Below, piece after piece: positions 1-12,060 of a stretch of DNA of 64,000 nucleotides; the stretch's first letter is position 1; each line of letters starts with the position of its first letter. The translations under genes were made by a program, and so were the position numbers. The stretch lies in assembly GCA_033977485.1 (NCBI GenBank), contig CM066987.1, forward strand, positions 88,692,588 through 88,756,587, in the 5' to 3' direction. The notes under the pieces are model-generated. The model saw only the letters and a program-made list of their open reading frames with translations. It did no database searches and was not told where the DNA came from. The DNA comes from Hydrangea macrophylla. Lineage: Eukaryota > Streptophyta > Magnoliopsida > Cornales > Hydrangeaceae.

Positions 1-1911
1 TGGCAGAAACTAAAACCCTAAATCCTCAACAGAGGTCCAGTCGACTGCCCAGTCGACTGGGCTAAGCAGAACCCAAAATGCAACTTACTCAAAAGGGGTC
101 CAGTCGACTGATATAGGAACCCAGTCGACTGCTTTTCCATTAATAGAAGCAGTAGCCAAAATCTACAGTGTTCAGTCGACTGACAAAGGGTCCAGTCGAC
201 TGCTTCCCTTACTATTCACTTTCAGTGTCTCAAACACACGGGATCCAGTCGACTGATCCTGGGTCCAGTCGACTGCTCCCCTGCTGGCAGCCCTGTGATG
301 AAAATTAACAACACATGCTTCTCAAAACCAACAACAAACACAACCATAACTGATTTCCAACCTATTAAAATGCAATTACAGATGTTCGATTACAAGATTT
401 CCATACTGCAGAACTAAGCCAAGGATTTATTACAACATAATACAATATTCAAATCCTTACCCAAGTTTAGGATTTAAAACAAAAACATATACAAGTGATT
501 TCCCCGGCGTTCATCGGCCTCACTCATCGCACTTCTTCTTGTCTTTCTTTTTACCTACAATGGAGTACATCTCCACTGCTCAGCTATATGCTGAGCATAC
601 AATTCTAAATGTATGCTTATATGACAATTCATGGTTTAAGCATCTAAAACACATAGAAATAGTCTCTAGGGTGAGTGGTACGCATTCATCCGGTCGATGC
701 CGTAGGAGGCCCACCTCTCCCACGCATCTTGTACACTGGTTGGGCCTTCCTCCATGCCAGGTACCGTGTCCTGGTTGGGCCCACCTCTAATCCAGACACA
801 ACCAAAATTCCAAATTCCATCAAATTCACAATCCTCAAGGTTCGAGGAGCTTACCCCGGATGAATTTGCACCAAACTCCCCTTTGACCCAAGTAGACACA
901 TAACATGCTCACATAAATAGTTATACGTGCTTTTATCATAATTTCACGTGCATAATTAACGGGGCCTAATTAACACATGAATTTCGCCCGGATCCAAGAA
1001 TATCAAAAGTGATGTCCAAAACATGAAAATCCATATATTTCATAGATCTAGAATTCATACCTCGTGCGATTCTTTTCAAACTTTGAAGGATCGTCTAGGG
1101 GGCTAAATAATCGTCGAATTTCAATTTATACGCGATTCCTACAAGTTTTACCTGATTTTTCCCAAAAGTCTAGAATTAATATTTTTACAAAAATTTGCCA
1201 AACATGACCTAAGTGGTATCAAAACGTAGATCTTACCTCCACGAGTTCAAATCTAAAATCTGGAGAAAATCTGACGGACGAACGGTCGTCGATCGGCGTC
1301 GCAAAGCCCGTTGGCTCCAAATCTCCCTTCTCTCTCCTCTCTCTAGATATTTGTGAGTGTTTGGATGAGATTGAAATCTCATCCCAATCTATATATAGGC
1401 AAACTTTCGGGGAATTACGTTTACCTCCCCGCAAGTTTCTCAAAACTTCTCATTAACCCATGAAACTTTGCACAAGTCCATTTTATAACTTTACGAGTGA
1501 ATATTATAAATTTCAAAAGTTTTCGACTAAGTCTCGTTTGGGTCCAAAATAACGTCCGAAAACTATATTCTGTGGGATCTCTACACAACCTACCTTTTTA
1601 ATTAACGTATCTCTCACGTTCTCACCACAGTTCTCAAAATGATATAATCTATATCAAAGATTATCATAATTATATTACACAGGTATAATTACTATTCACA
1701 GAAATACCAGATAAGGTCAAATAACATTTAAATCATATAAATGCCATTTACTCATGATTATGCAATATGAACTTCCATGTTCCCGTGTCCTCACTGACAC
1801 CTTACCGTTGACTCACAGTCAACCACAACTCGAATTATTAATAACATTAATAATTCCAAAATCTCAAATGATGCATTTTTTAAAATCGTAAATTTCTGGA
1901 ACGGGTGTGAC
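1..1911 (-). repeat. Gypsy-like LTR, cut by the window edge
   Basis: The right end reads ACGGGTGTGACA, which on the minus strand is the TGTCACACCC start common to plant Ty3/gypsy LTRs. Minus-strand reading then gives a TATA box near 1390, a GA-rich leader near 1340 and a splice-donor-like GAGGTAAG near 1235, which fits promoter and leader on the minus strand. No primer site follows position 1911, so it is either a solo LTR or one LTR of an element lying outside the window. Family and strand are inferred from termini and promoter layout; no coding region is seen. Confidence 0.5.
38..275. repeat. Eight CAGTCGACTG palindromes in four pairs
   Basis: Exact copies of the 10-bp palindrome CAGTCGACTG start at 38, 50, 101, 122, 173, 193, 246 and 266. 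They form four pairs with within-pair offsets of 12, 21, 20 and 20 bp. The pairs recur every 63-73 bp. Spacers between pairs are not conserved, but the base after the first member of a pair is usually A and the second member is followed by a C/T-rich stretch. Confidence 0.95.
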
Positions 1912-2289
1912 AAATTCTACTTTATTTCTTCTTGTTGTTTGATAACATTGTTGATTCTCAGTGTTAAATTTCACACTATTTTCAAAATTTTGCACTATTG
2001 AAAAGTTTTAAACTAGCAGAGAAAGACTCGTGAAAAGGGGCGTCTCGACGTATCAACCCAAGACATAGAAAACCCCATTGAGTACGTGGTGAACTTAACC
2101 AACACAGCAGAAAGCAATGCACACGTCTTTTTACACTTACCAGTCACAACAGAAAGCAAAGTAAAATAGTGGCGCATGGGTCCCTACAAACACTATAGGA
2201 TGTCTTAGAGCATTTATAGGGTTCCAAAGAGTTATGTGCATGTCTTTTTAGGGGTAGGATGTGCTTTGTGTGTCTTTTGTGGAGGCTTT
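1912..2289. other. Intergenic, no feature recognised
   Basis: AT-rich sequence with no convincing coding potential or terminal repeats. Confidence 0.6.
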
Positions 2290-2800
2290 TTAGGATGACA
2301 TATGATGTAAGGCCCGTTTAATGCATGAAATTGTACATTGTAATGCAGTATAAAATTGTACGATGATTAAGTAATACTTAATGAATGAACTTATGCTTCT
2401 TTCTACATCTTAGTTCGGATCTTAGATTTGTGTAACCAAACATATTAGATTTTTGTGTATCAAAATTGGTTCTGTTTGGTGCAAGGACTAATTTCCTCAG
2501 TATATATGCATAGGTTCTGTTATGGTCCTATAAGCACTGAATGGGATTCTGCAATGCAGTGAATATTTCACACTAATAATACAGTGCAAAATTACTTCAG
2601 TGTAAAATAAAATGATAATTAAGTGCTGCTAGCTAATCATATTGAAATTGGTTCTGTTTGTTGTAAGGACTTGTTCCCTCAGTATATCTGCATATGTTTG
2701 GGTCATTTATACTATAATTGTGAGTATGATTCTGGAATTCAGTGAAAAATTCACATCGATGATGTAGTGTAAAATTGTACACTGATACTCAGACTAGTCA
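2290..2800. repeat. Diverged tandem repeat, period about 180-200 bp
   Basis: Two clearly related copies begin near 2462 and 2645, each with ATTGGTTCTGTTTG, then an AAGGACT...CCTCAGTATAT block, then a GCAGTG/AATTCAGTG block and a GTGTAAAATT block. A third partial copy near 2330-2390 shares the TAAAATTGTAC...GATTAAGTA segment. It resembles an old tandem or satellite-like duplication and has no coding capacity. Confidence 0.6.
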
Positions 2801-3640
2801 TTGCTGCCAAAAATATCTGCCTTGCTCACCAAAATTACATTGAACAAAAAAAAATAGCAATGGATAATCTAACAAATCATTTGACGTGGCACTAATAATA
2901 TGAAAATCAATAAATAGCAAATTTAATGGCAATATATGTTACAAATTGTGATATTAATGCTATAATTAAGGGATTTTATATCAGAAAGTATTTATACTAA
3001 CAACTTGCAAGATATTTGGTTGACTGATCCATATAAATTTGTATATCTACGTGTGTATCTATCTATATACGACTTAAATGGTGACTCCAACAATTTAGGG
3101 ATTAATGATCAACATTAAGATATGCAGGGATATTTTCAGTTAATAGAGTCTTATGTGTATATATATCCAGGGGTAAAATCGTAATAATAAATTTGGGGAT
3201 GGACTAATCACAATAAACTTTCTGTTTTTTTTGGACTTAACAATATAATTAAATCTTGAGTGGACCTAATAAAAAAAAATTTAGTAGATAGGGATTTTCG
3301 GGGAGATTTCAATTTCTTCTATTTCTTAATATGTAATTAGTTGGATGAAGTTCAAGTAAACTCCCTTGAGTTGCATGAAATGAATTCGAAATGATTGAGA
3401 ATGGACAAATGAAGAAATTATAATTGAGACCAATTCAATTGGCAGCTACCATTTTGGAGGGGTGGAGATTACTAAAATAGATAAAGCAAATTGACAAATG
3501 CCAAAATTAGCCAAATTGATTTCAAATTCTCCAGCACACTGAGGTGAACCACCTCTTTTATATATGTAGTGGATAAATAGATAGATTTTATAAAATTTTT
3601 ATGGTTTTGAAATATGATTGATCCATAGGCATATGTTAGC
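2801..3640. other. AT-rich intergenic sequence
   Basis: No gene, RNA or terminal-repeat structure could be supported here. Confidence 0.6.
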
Positions 3641-3645
3641 TAGCT

Positions 3646-4084
3646 GAGTAAAACTTTGGGCACAAACAAACCCACAACCTAACCATCCACAACCTTATGT
3701 GGCAACCGTGGGTCCCACACTTAACCCAACCAACTAACTCTTCTCCTAATCCATCTATAACCCACTAACCTAACCCGGTCAAACCCACTAACCTAACCCA
3801 ATACACCCTCCTCTCTCACCTCGTGCGAAATCAGTCTTCCCTCTCTCTTCTCAAGATCATTTCCCCCCTCTCTCTCTCTCTCTTCCCAAAATCTGATCTT
3901 GAGAAGAGAGAGGGAAGACTGATTTCGCTAGAGGTGAGAGAGGAGGGTGTATTGGGTTAGGTTAGTGGGTTATAGATGGGTTAGGAGAAGAGTTAGTTGG
4001 TTGGGTTAAGTGTGGGATCCACGGTTGCCACATAAGGTTGTGGATGGTTAGGTTGTGGGTTTGTTTGTGCCCAAAGTTTTACTC
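3646..4084. mobile_element. Foldback (long inverted repeat) element, TSD TAGCT
   Basis: Two arms of about 200 bp are near-perfect reverse complements, running inward from GAGTAAAACTTTGGGC at 3646 and from the matching end at 4084. They meet around a short CT-rich loop near 3866-3895. The left arm carries an extra copy of an about 20-bp CCCACTAACCTAACC-type segment. A 5-bp direct repeat TAGCT flanks the element at 3641-3645 and 4085-4089, which supports transposition. The superfamily is unknown. High arm identity suggests recent origin or ongoing correction, and a transcript would form a long hairpin. Confidence 0.8.
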
Positions 4085-4600
4085 TAGCTATATATAGTGT
4101 ATATTGTGTCTCAGTTTTACAAGTGAACCAATAACATTTCAGAATAGAATGAAAAATACTTAAATAAAAATATTGAACTATTGTCCTTTTACATTACTTA
4201 AAAAAAAAAGATTGGTTCAGGTGCACAAAATTATTTTATATAAAAATTGATCACTCTTGCAAGTTTATTTATTTTTTGATGCGAGATCACTCTTGCAATA
4301 TTAAGAAATTCCGGATTTGTACCTTTTTCACTTGACGCTTAGATGGCATTCTAAAATCATAGATTGAAATAGAATCTTATGTGGCAAATCTTTCCCTCTC
4401 TCCCTAATTGCAGACCCAAATCACCCTCCTCATCCTCATCTCTCTCCCCTCCTCTGTATCCAACTATGCTTCAACTCCCTCCCCTCCATTAGCAATGTCT
4501 TTTCATTTTCCAATTAAAAGCTGAAAAGTTTTTTGATTTTCAAACCTATGTCATCTCCAAGGCAAATCTATTATACATATATATATATGAAAATTTTATA
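4085..4600. other. Intergenic, no feature recognised
   Basis: AT-rich with a CT-rich stretch near 4395-4500. No coding region or terminal repeats supported. Confidence 0.55.
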
Positions 4601-4752
4601 AGGAGGGTGTCCTCTCTTTAATAAAGACAGAGCCTCTGTTTTGACCGTCAGATCGTGTTTAAAAATTGTAAAGTGACAAAACTGCCTTTAATAAAAACAT
4701 GATTCGACGGTCAAAATATAGCCCTCTCTTTATTAGAGAGAGGAAGCCCTCC
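4601..4752. mobile_element. MITE, copy 1 of a neighbouring pair
   Basis: The first 50 bases (AGGAGGGTGTCCTCTC, then a TTTGACCGTCAGATC block) are repeated in inverted form at the right end (ATTCGACGGTCAAAAT... ending in AAGCCCTCC). The element is about 150 bp with no coding capacity. Its centre shares the TGTTTAAAAATTGTAAA block with the neighbouring copy at 4779-4948. Confidence 0.65.
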
Positions 4753-4778
4753 CCAACTGTATATATATATACAAAAAT

Positions 4779-4948
4779 TCTCTAAAGAGGGCCACCTCTC
4801 TTTATTAAAGAGAGGGTCTCTATTTTAACCGTCAGATTGTGTTTAAAAATTGTAAAATGACAAAATTGCCCTTAATGAAAATACGATCCAACGGCTAAAA
4901 CAGAAACCCTATCTTTAATAATAAAAAGAGGGCGTCCTCTTTAGAGCT
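4779..4948. mobile_element. MITE, copy 2 of a neighbouring pair
   Basis: Ends TCTCTAAAGAGGGCCACCTC and GAGGGCGTCCTCTTTAGAG are near inverted repeats. The interior matches the copy at 4601-4752 in the same orientation (TAACCGTCAGATTGTG, AAAATTGTAAAATGACAAAA). It is separated from copy 1 by about 25 bp of TA-rich sequence, so either two insertions landed side by side or the unit was duplicated. Confidence 0.65.
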
Positions 4949-5143
4949 GACTATATATATATATATCTTTCCATCTATGTATTTAAAATACTAAAAGCTG
5001 AGAGTGTTAACTTACAATCGCTGTGAGTGCATCATGTGTTATTAGCATTCAAACCACCATTGGCTGCTGCTCATGTGTTGAAGCTGTTCCTCTCACCTGA
5101 ATTAAAACTACTTCTCTCTCTATGTATATATATCTCTCTCAAT

Positions 5144-5335
5144 CAGGGCCGGCCCTGAGGGAAGCGGCACACGCGGTCGCTTAGGATCCCTTTAGGCAGG
5201 ATCCACTCTTAAAAATACTAACTAAATTTATTATTTAAATAATTTAATAAATAATATTTATAATATTTATACTAATATACACATAGACCCTATTTAGAAG
5301 TTACATTAGTGGCTCAAAATCTCAGGCCGGCCCTG
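5144..5335. mobile_element. Non-autonomous hAT-type element, TSD CTCTCAAT
   Basis: The 192-bp element begins CAGGGCCGGCCCTGA and ends TCAGGCCGGCCCTG, so its termini are inverted repeats that are also nearly palindromic. A perfect 8-bp direct repeat CTCTCAAT flanks it (5136-5143 and 5336-5343), which is diagnostic of hAT-superfamily insertion. The interior is AT-rich with no open reading frame. Confidence 0.88.
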
Positions 5336-5534
5336 CTCTCAATGTATTCAAGTTTAATAGTCTGATACACTTCCTAAACCCCATGTTTTTCTCATGCTTG
5401 TCTGTTCCCCTTTCTCTCTTAATATTCAAGACATGCATTCTGTGTACACAAATCCACTCCTCTTTGCGCTGAAGAAGCTTTTCCCATTTCTCACCTCTTC
5501 AAATGTCTCGACATTTAGTGGTTTTGGTTGACCG

Positions 5535-5618
5535 ATTGCCTTCCAGCCGTTTTACCATTTGTGAATATGAGAAACCAATTGGCTTCCAGTCGTCTAACGT
5601 TTGCGGAGATGAGAAGAC
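5535..5618. repeat. 43-bp imperfect tandem duplication
   Basis: A segment beginning ATTGCCTTCCAGCCGT at 5535 is repeated with changes at 5578 (ATTGGCTTCCAGTCGT) and ends at GAGATGAGAAGAC. It lies in otherwise unassigned sequence. Confidence 0.6.
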
Positions 5619-5743
5619 GTACGTTGCTTCAATTATATGCTCATTTATATATACCTATTTGCCATAGCTGCATCTTCCACCATCGCAACTTCGACCGTCT
5701 TGAAGACTATAGAAATATCAAGTACCTTTTTTTAAATCCATAA

Positions 5744-7240
5744 GGTATACTCCATATTCCTTACTTGGCTTAATTGAATTATTATCTTTTTTATTATTGC
5801 CATATATTTTTGGCCCTTAGTCGTTGTTTGGGGGATTTGGGTCATGCATTCATGGTTGTTTTTTTTGGGTTTATTTTGTAATGCACATTAGATGTTTGAT
5901 GTATTGTTTGTTTGCAAGGTTGTGCCTTGATTTACTTGAATTTGTCCAAATTTATTTAAAAACAAGCACATCCCATATTGATTCATCATTCATGCATTCA
6001 ACTTTGCTAACAAGGCTTATGAAAAAATAAATACATTAGAGATCCTCACAATATGCCAATACAAATACAGTAAAAATATGATCAGTCTCAAATTTGTTTC
6101 ACGAATTTAGCTGCCTAAGTGATGTTGCAGTTTCAAAACAATTTACAATGAAATTTTAAAAAGTCCTACTATAATTTGGAGGTGACCCTTTTCCAAGTCA
6201 CAAATTTAAAAATAATATCTTTATTCACACACAAAAAAAATAAAATAAAAGCATATTTAAGTAAAACAACTTACCAGATAGAGAACGACGAGCAAGTAAG
6301 ATGAAACTACAGTAGAAGGTAATATGAAGAGCAGAGAGTGGTTTGAATGATTGGATAGTTGTACCAGATGTTGGTGCAGTTATCGGGTACTACTAAATTT
6401 CGTAAATTTTTTTAAAAAATGATTATCAGTATGGTTATCCCAACTTCAAATCCTTTTTTTTCTATTTCATTTTGCTTCTTTCTCTAAGAAGAAGCAAATT
6501 TCTTTAAGCCCTGGAAAATGTTTCTCTAGAAGTGAAAGGCTACTGCTATCCATTTTGCAGAGCTGTTATTGGTATATCTTAGTTCTTTCTCCAAATACAA
6601 TGCGCAGAGAGATAAGTTTCAATATGTGTAGCCTTATGATGACTTTGGTTTGTGTCTGAGTCAGTCCTCAATGTAATGCAGTGTGACATGCAAAATTCTA
6701 GCATTTTCACTTGTTTGTTTTGTGCTACAAATTTTCATTGGACGTTGTCTCCATAAGATGAAAAAACAGTAAGATTTCCCATTTATCCCAAGGAGTGTAT
6801 GCAAGCTGTTTTCCTATCTTCTTCCTTTGTCTGGATTATGAAATACTAACCATCAACTACATGAACACATAAGCATATCAGTGTCAAAAATGTGGTACAA
6901 TTGAATAAGAAGTTGGGAACAACTTTGGAACCACATATTTATTCTTCCCGGTTTTTTTGGTAACCTTATGGCTGATTATTGTTATGGTAAGTTGTTGCTG
7001 TTGCTGAACACTTGTGGAAGAAATTAAAAGAATTTGATAACAAGTGAATTTTACATATATTTAGATAATACTTGAATGGAAGACTTATTCTCAATATATA
7101 TATATGTTTAAAGTGAGTAGTAAATAATTTTTTGGGCATTCTGATTTGCATATATTTTTGGTTGTTCTTTTCCACTTATTTCAATTGTATCCTTAAAGAG
7201 GAAAGAGAACCGATGACATTGTGCACAAATATTGAGGAAG
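5744..7240. other. Intergenic, no feature recognised
   Basis: AT-rich with short poly-T and poly-A tracts. Open frames here are short, compositionally ordinary and resemble nothing I recognise. Confidence 0.55.
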
Positions 7241-7243
7241 AAG

Positions 7244-7244
<1 letters not shown>

Positions 7245-7313
<69 letters not shown>

Positions 7314-7329
7314 GTGTGTGTGTGTGTGA
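7245..7329. repeat. Compound (GT)n(GA)n(GT)n microsatellite
   Basis: A short GT run, about 25 GA units and a second GT run follow one another without interruption. Confidence 0.95.
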
Positions 7330-8530
7330 ACTGGGGATAATGGGTAGGAAATGAAGAGGCTGTGATGTTAATGGGAGTGCAAAGGTTCCTTTGGCTATTT
7401 GTATTCCTCTGTTTTAATGTGTTCCACATGTCAGTCTTAGGCTTATCCAATTAATAGATAACGTGAGAGGGAGAGAGAGGGTCTGGTTAATTTTATGCAG
7501 TTTCTAGAGGGAGTGTTTTAATTTTTTGTGCCACGTGTCAGCAGACTACTCATCCTCAGCTTGAGCTCTTTCTTCTTTCTCCTCGGCAATGGCTGTGTTG
7601 ACAGTTTATTGGAAAAAAGTGTATAGATAGAGAGAATCGTAATTGAATACAGAGAGAGAACATAGAGAGGCACAGTATAGAGAGACGTTTTAGGCGTTAT
7701 TTCTTAGGAGAGGAGAGAGGCTTAGTTAATATGGAAGTCAACTTGACAACACATAATTCATCTCAGATTCACCAATACAAGAAAATCTACTTATATTTAC
7801 TTCTTAATGTTTCTTTTCTTGCAGAAACTTTTCGATATCCACAAAAATATGACTAATTCTGTGGAACTTTTGCATATTTTATAGCAGAGTGATTTGATGA
7901 ATTACTGAATTATTATTTTTCCCTCCTACACATTTATCTTATGAGTGGTGCTATGCAGATCTGTTAGTTTAAGAGCCTTTTTAGTGTGATTTCAAAATAT
8001 TTAGGACTTGTGCAGTTAAATAAAGTCTTCAGCTCAAATTACCGTTGCTAATCTCCTTAACTTCTTCTCATGCTTTTCTTCTTTTAATGTGAACATGATG
8101 GGGTTGACAGCTAAAATTTCCACTAACATAAGTCCTCAATTCCTGGGTGAGACTGACATCGAATAGATGAATTTTTTTAGGTTTCATGTTAATACCTATA
8201 CATATGCATAATAATACGCATACCTATATCTATATCTGTGTGTATATCTTATGAGCTTTGGCCTTTAGTGTATACACGCACGCCCATGTACTGCAATATA
8301 GCACCAGCTTGATTGATTGAGTCAAGAAATCTGCACTCTTTGTTACCTAAGAGCATCCATGAGTCAATTACTTGATCATCTCTTACTTGACAGTTTCATA
8401 ATATACTTACAAACTAAAGCAACTTATTCTTTCTTATCTAGGAAGTCAAAACCATTCTTGGTTATTCATTTTCAAAAAGCAAAACAAGATATATGTATAT
8501 GTGTTTGTATATATGTATATCTATATCTTA
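7330..8530. other. Intergenic, no feature recognised
   Basis: GA-rich patches near 7465-7715 and TA-rich microsatellite-like stretches near 8205-8290 and 8490-8528. No gene supported. Confidence 0.55.
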
Positions 8531-8539
8531 AGTTCTGAC

Positions 8540-8727
8540 GAATCCGGATCCTTGGCCGCAGTTATGGGTAGCCAAAATGGCAGCACCCACGTGGCTACTT
8601 GCAGGACCACACATATTTTTTTTGCCTTTTGAAAAAATACCCCCCCAAAAAAAAGTGTGGTTCTGCAAGTGGTCACGTTGGTGCTGCCCACTTCGGCAGC
8701 CCACAACTGCGACTGAGATCCAAAATC
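8540..8727. mobile_element. Mutator-type MITE with 9-bp TSD
   Basis: The 188-bp element has long terminal inverted repeats of about 65 bp that nearly meet at a poly-T/poly-C centre. The outer ends GAATCCGGATCC and the reverse complement of GAGATCCAAAATC match imperfectly, and the inner GTAGCC...TGGCAGCACC...GGACCACAC blocks match well. A 9-bp direct repeat AGTTCTGAC flanks it at 8531-8539 and 8728-8736, as expected for Mutator-like transposition. It has no coding capacity. Confidence 0.8.
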
Positions 8728-8782
8728 AGTTCTGACTGTTTGGATTTTGCACGGAACTTATCTAGGAACTTTTAATGCACGT

Positions 8783-8916
8783 TGTTCAAAGAGAGAATAG
8801 AGAGAAAGAGAAGGCTTAACCTAATTAAGTTAGCCCACACTTATATATATATATATCAATCATATAATCACAAAAATTACAGAAATACCCTTAATACTAA
8901 TACTTATATTCTAACA
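8783..8916 (-). repeat. 3' LTR of the copia element
   Basis: Begins TGTTCAAAG and ends TTCTAACA on the plus strand, so the minus strand reads TGTTAGAA...GAACA. It differs from the 5' LTR at 13508-13639 by about three substitutions and one 2-bp TA indel. Confidence 0.92.
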
Positions 8917-8931
8917 CTCCCTCTCAAGCTG
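8917..8931 (-). other. Polypurine tract of the copia element
   Basis: The minus strand reads CTTGAGAGGGAG immediately before the 3' LTR start TGTTAG, the usual plus-strand priming site. Confidence 0.8.
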
Positions 8932-9057
8932 GAGCATAGATATCTATCATGCCCAGCTTGTTACAAAGATCATAGAACAGTCCTCTATTTAGTGCCTTGG
9001 TAAGAATATCTCCTAGTTGCTCACTACACCTAACAAAAGAAGTAACAATTTCCTTTC

Positions 9058-12000
9058 TCATAACCATATCTCTGATAAAATGACAATCAACTTCATATGT
9101 TTGGTCCTCTCATGAAACACTGGATTACTCGCAATGTACATAGCTGCTTGATTATCACAATACATCTTTATAGGTTTACTACTTGGAAATCCCATCTCTT
9201 GCAGAATAGTCTTCACCCATAACAACTCACAAGCAGTATGAGCCATAGCTCTATACTCAGCCTCTGTACTTGATCTTGCAACTACATTTTGCTTTTGGCT
9301 CTTCCAACTGACAAGATTTCCACCAACGAACACACAAAACCCTGATACTGAACGTCTATCAAGACTGTCTCCTGCCCAACTGGCATCTGAGCAACCGACT
9401 ATCTCCAAATTATCTGAAGGCTTCAATACTAAACCTTTACCAGGGGCACCTTTCAAATACCTCAATATACGACACATTGCCTCCCAATGTTATAACTTGG
9501 GACTCTGCATAAATTGACTAACAACTCCAACAGAAAGGCTGATATCAGGTCGAGTTACGGTTAAATAAATCAACTTACCCACAAGTCTTCTATACCTTCC
9601 AGCATCATTGAAGTCTTCTCCATCATCTTTACTAAACTTAATATTTGAGTTCATCGGAGTGTCGACAAGTTTTGAACCCATCAATCCTGTATCATCTAGA
9701 AGGTCGAGGACATACTTTCTTTGGGATAAGAAAATTCCTTCCTTAGACATTGCCACCTCAATACCCAAAAAATAACGTAGTAGCCCCAAATCCTTCACAT
9801 CAAAATGCTTACTTAAATGAGACTTCAATAACTGTATACCTTCACTGTTACTGCTAGTAATCACTATATCATCTACATAAACTGCTAGAACTATTGTACC
9901 TTTCTCACAGTCTCACAAAAACTGAATGATCAAAACTAGTTCTTTTCAACCCATATAAACTAGCTACTTGGCTAAACTTGTCAAACCAGGCCCTTGGAAA
10001 CTGTTTAAGGCCATAAATGGCTTTCTTCAACCTACATACTTTATGTGACTCCCCCTGAACAACATACCCAGTAGGTTGTTCCATATACACATCCTCCTAT
10101 AGGTCACCATGAAGAAAGGCATTCTTTATGTCAAGTTGATATAGAGGCAATCCCTGAGTAACAGCAACAGAGAATAAAATGCGAACAGAATTGAGACGAG
10201 CTACAGGGGAAAAGGTTTCAAAGTAATCCACACCAAAAGTCTGAGTGTACCCTTTAGCCACCAAACGAGCTTTCAACCGTTCAACAGTACCATCCGAATG
10301 ATACTTAACCACATAAATCCAACGACAACCTACAACATGTTTCCCAGAAGGAAGATTAGTTAATACCCACGTACCATTTTTGGACAACGCCAACATCTCA
10401 TCATCCATAGCACTCTTCCAACCCGGAGAAACCAATGCCTGAGTATGAGACTGAAGAACAGAGACTGAAGATAAAGCACTAACAAAGGAGCAAAGTGGGG
10501 ATGATAAATGAGAATATGAAATAACCTGATCAATAGGATGGTGAGTGCAAGAACGAGTACCTTTTCGAAGAGCAATGGGTAGATTATGAGATTGGGGAAC
10601 CTCAGCCGAAGTGGATGAAGATGGAGGTGGAGTTGGCGGGTCATGAATACTGGATGGCTTGTCACGACGACGATACACCTGCAATGGAGGAGAAATAGGA
10701 GGAGGAATGGGTAAGGGAATAGTGGGCGATGGAGCAAGAACATCAATATCTAAAGAAGCACTGGAGGACGAAAAAAATGGTGTACCTTCAAAGAAGGTGA
10801 CATTTGCAGTAGCCACATAATGATGACTCTGAGGATTCCAGCATTTATAACCTTTTTGAGTACGTGAATATCCCACAAATATACATTTGGTGGCTCGAGG
10901 ATCCAAATTTTCATGACCAGGAGTAAGAACATGAACAAATGCAACACAACCAAATACACGTGGTGGTAAGGCAAACGATGATCTAGCTGGATAGAGAACA
11001 AAATGAGGAATGCCACCACTAAGAATAGATGAAGGCAGGCGATTAATAAGATAACAGGCAGTGAGTACAACATCCCCCCAAAATTGTTTAGAAACATGCA
11101 TGTGCAACATAATTGTTCAGGCAACCTCAAGAAGGTGTCTATTTTTTCGTTCAGCTACACCATTCTATTGTGGAGTATAACCACAAGAAGATTGATGAAT
11201 TATCCCCTGAGAATCGCTATAGGACTGAAGAGGTCCTTTAACATATTCCAAAGCATTATCAGATTGTAAAATACGAATAGTGCAACCAAACTGAGTCATA
11301 ATCTCTTCATGAAATAATTGAAAAATAGAAGAAATATCTGAACGTTCTTTCATTAAAAATAACCATGTCATCCTGGAACAATCATCCACAAAAGACACAA
11401 AATAAGAAAAACCTAACAGATTCTTAAAAGGAGTAGCCCGATGATTATTTTTACGTAAAGGAAAAGACACCCTATGATGCTTACTTAACTGGCAAGCCTC
11501 ACACTCGAAACTAGACATAGACTTAAAGGACGGAAAAAACAACTTCAAGGACTATAGTGAAGGATGACCCAGACGGCAGTGCCATTGATGTGGTAAAACA
11601 GATGTATGTAAAGCCGTCGATTTATTCGCTGTTGAATGTTGTTCCAGGTAATGAAGACCATCACGCTCACGTCCTCCACCAATCAACTTCTTCGAGTTGA
11701 GGTCCTAAAAAACACAATGAGAGGGATAAAATGTTACAAAACAATTTAAAGATTTAGTAAGTTGAGTGACCGATAGGAAACTAATGGGAAATTGAGGAAT
11801 ATAATTTACAGATGACAATGAAAGAGATAAGGTGGGAGAAACAGGACCATGACCAATAATAGGACAAGATCGTCCATCAGCTAAAACAACAGAAGGCTGT
11901 GTGGGTGGACTAAGTAATTGTGTAAATGGACTTACCAGTCATATGTGCCTAAGCCCCTCAGTCGATGACCCATGGTGATGGAGCAAATGAGAAAAACACG

Positions 12001-12060
12001 CAATATTACCTGACTGTGCAAAACCAACAGTACTAGACAAGGATTGTTGTTGTTGTTGGA
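9058..12060 (-). pseudogene. Copia pol polyprotein remnant (PR-IN-RT-RH)
   Basis: The minus strand encodes the remains of a copia Pol. The protease site near 11950-11965 should read DSGA, but the serine and threonine codons are now stop codons, so it is dead. Integrase sequence lies at about 11165-11548 (CEACQLSKHHR zinc-site half, FVDDCSRMTWLF, LQSDNALEY), and its C-terminal part continues from 11110. Reverse transcriptase spans about 10470-9490, with [22 protein letters not shown] near 10100, YGLKQFPRAW near 10000 and a YVDD catalytic site near 9870. RNase H lies at 9477-9058 (DASWAGD, STEAEYRA, CDNQAA). At least five breaks by stop or frameshift separate the blocks. The product would make and integrate cDNA if intact. 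Confidence 0.9.

Noticed and set aside
1911..1940. Internal region of a gypsy element after the first LTR
   Set aside because: No primer site, gag or polypurine tract follows position 1911.
10360..11130. Additional minus-strand frames overlapping copia pol
   Set aside because: Hydrophobic shadows of the real integrase/RT frame.
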